A stretch of DNA of 22,042 nucleotides from a virus: the IMG/VR virus record IMGVR_UViG_3300032242_001604, positions 1 through 22,042 of that record; one strand, 5' to 3'. The position numbers were made by a program, and so were the translations under genes. The notes under the pieces are model-generated. The model was not told where the DNA came from. It searched no databases and worked only from the letters and a program-made list of their open reading frames with translations. Below are positions 19,078 to 22,042 of the stretch, in pieces (positions within the stretch are counted from its first letter, which is position 1; every line of letters begins with the position of its first letter).

Positions 19078-22042
19078 CGCCTATCACAGACGCACTAGGT
19101 AACATAATTGGCTATGAAGATGATGCGGCCCCCGCACCGGTTGCCGCGACCGTAAGTCCTCTTGACACTGTCAAGGACGAGCTTAAGAAAATAGCTGCGC
19201 ACTCTCACCCAATGCTTGCACCGTTGTACTTACGCGATATGTCGCGCATAGGTACAAACATGTTAAGTCCGTTTGTAGGCGCCGGTGTTGGTGTATTAGG
19301 CAACATACAAGCAAGGGGCGCAGAACAACTACACAGAGCTGTAGGTGATGAGGCTTCGGCATTGGAAGCTGCTAACAGAGTCGTAAGGCCTGATGCGCCA
19401 GAACAAGCAGCACGCTTTCAAGCAGACTTGCAAACACCATTGATGCGACAAGCACAAGAGGGTTTAGGCAAGACGTTTGATGCTTTACATTTACCTGCAG
19501 GCGGCCCAGGGTCTGGAATGCCAGGGTCAATGCCTATCTCACCTCGCCCATTGATTACACCACATGATGTCAGGGTGTTAGGTGCCGAGGCTACAAGGGT
19601 TGGCCGTCAAGTCCGTGATATACCTACCGACTTTCAGAATGCGCAGTCAGGCGTAACCCGTCTTGATACGGTGACCAATCAACCAACGATGGGCGCAAAG
19701 CTGCAAGGCCTTGCTGAAGATGTAGGTCGCATTACCGAGCAACGTAGAGCGCAAGGCTTAAGTACTTTGCCTGGTGTCCCTGAGGCGCTTACACCTGAGA
19801 CTAACATGTATGCTATGCGGCCACAAGGCACGCGGTTGACAATGCCTGTTGTGCCTGAGTCTACCAATGTTAGGCCTTTATTTAACCATATACCTGCACT
19901 TGTACGTGATGTGATGGGCACACGTGAAGGGCCATTGTCGCCTGAGAATGTAATGTATGAAGTGCGCAATTCACATGTTGGTGAGACAACTACTGAGCCA
20001 CATTTACGTTTAGAGCTTAAACAAGAATTAAGAAACTTTACAGATCAAAAAATTAAAGACTTATACCCTGATGCGCCTACATTTTCAGATGCTAAAGATG
20101 CATTTAACGTTCTTTTTAGCGACCCTCAAGCTCGCGCTGCGTATGACATGAAAATATATGACGAGTTTCTTAACACAACGGAAGGCCAACGTCTTAAAGG
20201 CGCGTTGAAGTTGCCTTCAACAGGTGAGGTGGAAGCTCGGCATGACGCGGCAGCTTCTTGGATCAAAGGTCAATTTACAAACTACCTAACAAAAAATCTA
20301 GGCGCCGAAGGTGACCCTTTGGTTAAGCTTGCTTCACAGGGTATGACGTATTTGCCGGCTGAGACTATATTTGAAAATGCTAGTTCTGCAGTTAGCAATG
20401 CAGGATTGCGTAATAAACGTGAGCAAGCAGGCATGCCAGGTGAGTCTGCACTTGAAGATGTTGAGCAAGCTAAATTCCAAGAACTACAAACCGCAAACCA
20501 AGAGTTGCGTACAGCTGAGGGTGAGCGTACGCGTTTGGCAGAAGTTGCAAGATCACAAGGCTTATTGGGCCCTGAAGATTTGCCTGAGTACGCGGCAACA
20601 ACAAACCCAATTCGAGCATTGGCGCGTAAACGCGATAAGTTGCAAAAAGAGTTTGATAACTTACGATTGGGCGTTGAGTATGAAAAGCTATCTGACCTTG
20701 GCATATCTGCTAAGTCTAAAAAAGACATTAATAGACAATTGCCTTACAGTGAAAGGCAGTTCTTTCCATCAGTAGAAAAGACGCCTGACTCTGAAAAGAT
20801 TTATACAACATCAGGTGGTAATGTATTGGATATGCTAGGCTTTGAGAATATTGCAAAAGACTTTTATAAAGATGTCATGTCAGGTAAGATTCCTTTAGAT
20901 AAAGTTGCAAAGACACCGGTTGATGCGTATGTGCGCAAAGCTGCTGAAGCTCGTGCTGTTAAGGAGAAAGCCGAGAAAGCTGAAATAGCTGCATATGTTG
21001 ATAAAGCGCAAACCAACATGCTTAAGACTTTAGAAGCAATGGTGCCTAATGACAAAGTGTTTGGCAATGTTGGAGCATTAGAAGTTACTAATGCATTACC
21101 TATACAAGAGATTGTGCGCTTGGTTAGTGATGACACTGCTGTCTTGGATCATTGCATTGCAGAGGGTTGTACCGCCGCTGAAGGTACACGCAATCCATGG
21201 GCGCCTACGTATGCCAAGCGTAGGTATGAGCCTATTTATGATCCTGCAACAGGGCGTCTTAATCCTAAAGCAACACGTGACACAACTAGTTATGCTCGTG
21301 CCGCAGCTAGTGGTGATCAATTGATTAGCATGCGCAACATGGAAAATGGATTGCCTGTTGCTACATTCCAATTCCATTTAGAGTCAAGTCCTACTGGGCA
21401 GCCGCAATACACAATTGGGTTTGCATCAGGCTTTAAGAATGGCCCAGTTAAGCCTGAGTACGTTGAGGACATTAAAGCTTATTTGAATAGCCGTGCGGAT
21501 GACATTAAGAATCCCGGCAGTGACTTGCGGGATAACTTAGGCTTGTATGACACCAAGTCAAGTAATGGTATGAATCATTTACGTTTGGACGCAAATACAG
21601 GCATGCTGGCAGCTGAGCTTAGTAGCATTGACTTTAGCGGCCTGCCTCGCTTTGTTACTACTAAAGACTTTAAAGACTACATTGCGAATGGCGCACCTGC
21701 AGCATCGTCCTCTGTAGCATTGCAAAATGCTAATGCTGACAGACTTGAGACTATTAAAAGCACGCTTATGGATAACGCTGAAAGCGTTGTAGGGGATGCT
21801 GTACGAAACTCAAGTTTACAAGACACTGATGAGCTTGAAAGAAGACTAGGCGGCGTCTTTACTGTAGTCAATAGAGATTACTTTCCTACATTTACGGATG
21901 ACCCATTGCCTACATTGAATCGAATAATTGATTTCATTGGCAATGAAATGGACCGTCGTGTTAATAACGCTTCAGACCTCTCTCAAGAAATGGTTGCCGC
22001 ATTAGGTGAGTATGCTGCAGAGCTTGAATATGCACGTGACGA
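19074..22042 (+). CDS. Giant multidomain protein with PcfJ-like domain, probable large polyvalent protein (3' end outside window)
   Basis: Translation from ATG at 19074 stays open for 989 codons to the window edge. Much of it is helical, Ala/Gln-rich and charged, with Pro/Gly-rich links near residues 145-160. At about 685-815 there is a recognisable block: LDHCIAEGC (H693, C694), then SGDQLISMRNMENGLPVATFQF, then YTIGFASGFKNGPVKPEYVEDIKAYLNS. This corresponds to the DHCVGGY..SLRD..G.P..TIE..Q.KG..N..P...Y....FL order of PcfJ-like domains in phage large polyvalent proteins, several of which are thought to be packaged and injected. The remaining domains are unassigned. The start overlaps the previous stop (ATGA). 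It could alternatively be an internal virion protein without enzyme activity. Confidence 0.82.
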   Translation, partial: MTPITDALGNIIGYEDDAAPAPVAATVSPLDTVKDELKKIAAHSHPMLAPLYLRDMSRIGTNMLSPFVGAGVGVLGNIQARGAEQLHRAVGDEASALEAANRVVRPDAPEQAARFQADLQTPLMRQAQEGLGKTFDALHLPAGGPGSGMPGSMPISPRPLITPHDVRVLGAEATRVGRQVRDIPTDFQNAQSGVTRLDTVTNQPTMGAKLQGLAEDVGRITEQRRAQGLSTLPGVPEALTPETNMYAMRPQGTRLTMPVVPESTNVRPLFNHIPALVRDVMGTREGPLSPENVMYEVRNSHVGETTTEPHLRLELKQELRNFTDQKIKDLYPDAPTFSDAKDAFNVLFSDPQARAAYDMKIYDEFLNTTEGQRLKGALKLPSTGEVEARHDAAASWIKGQFTNYLTKNLGAEGDPLVKLASQGMTYLPAETIFENASSAVSNAGLRNKREQAGMPGESALEDVEQAKFQELQTANQELRTAEGERTRLAEVARSQGLLGPEDLPEYAATTNPIRALARKRDKLQKEFDNLRLGVEYEKLSDLGISAKSKKDINRQLPYSERQFFPSVEKTPDSEKIYTTSGGNVLDMLGFENIAKDFYKDVMSGKIPLDKVAKTPVDAYVRKAAEARAVKEKAEKAEIAAYVDKAQTNMLKTLEAMVPNDKVFGNVGALEVTNALPIQEIVRLVSDDTAVLDHCIAEGCTAAEGTRNPWAPTYAKRRYEPIYDPATGRLNPKATRDTTSYARAAASGDQLISMRNMENGLPVATFQFHLESSPTGQPQYTIGFASGFKNGPVKPEYVEDIKAYLNSRADDIKNPGSDLRDNLGLYDTKSSNGMNHLRLDANTGMLAAELSSIDFSGLPRFVTTKDFKDYIANGAPAASSSVALQNANADRLETIKSTLMDNAESVVGDAVRNSSLQDTDELERRLGGVFTVVNRDYFPTFTDDPLPTLNRIIDFIGNEMDRRVNNASDLSQEMVAALGEYAAELEYARD

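Overview
The window is a piece of a tailed double-stranded DNA phage genome (Caudoviricetes). Small and large terminase genes, a family A DNA polymerase, a primase-helicase, tightly overlapping small genes and a divergent two-arm layout all point to this. The host cannot be read from the sequence. No rRNA, tRNA, integrase, lysogeny repressor or CRISPR array was seen. Portal, capsid and tail genes must lie outside the window, probably to the right.

Left arm (1 to about 13.4 kb, minus strand, transcribed leftward). Reading in the direction of transcription: a DUF932 protein; two short genes; a conserved phage protein; Cys-rich and acidic small proteins; a MazG-like nucleotide pyrophosphohydrolase; a coiled-coil protein; and a 248-aa protein with a Cys cluster. 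Next comes a run of about nine small phage proteins joined by ATGA/TAATG overlaps, and then the replication and repair block: DNA polymerase I with 3'-5' exonuclease, a RecB/Cas4-like nuclease with four Cys, a VRR-NUC nuclease and a SNF2-type helicase. The arm ends in what looks like a DNA-modification cassette: a glycosyltransferase-like protein, a thymidylate-kinase-like domain fused to a uracil-DNA-glycosylase-like domain, and a thymidylate-synthase-family enzyme cut by the window edge. That last enzyme has Asp where thymidylate synthase has its dUMP-selecting Asn, as in dCMP hydroxymethylase. My main hypothesis is that this phage makes hydroxymethylated, probably glycosylated, cytosine in its DNA.

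Divergent control region (13.43-13.86 kb). It holds a dyad, a candidate 35-aa gene, an orphan leftward-facing terminator hairpin and an inverted copy of a leader motif. The motif TTGAYTATTGAAAGG occurs directly upstream of four left-arm genes (starts at 13424, 12411, 12134 and 9387), each of which opens a new transcription or translation unit. Two of these copies directly follow a rho-independent terminator.

Right arm (13.86 kb to the end, plus strand). A TOPRIM plus SF3-helicase primase-helicase is followed by a 220-bp gap. The gap has three pairs of TGTTACC repeats, two of the pairs flanking a TA-rich core: an origin-like or operator-like array. Then come terS, terL, a Pro-rich protein of unknown role and a very large open gene (more than 989 codons). 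The large gene has a PcfJ-like domain of the kind found in phage large polyvalent proteins, which are thought to enter the host with the DNA.
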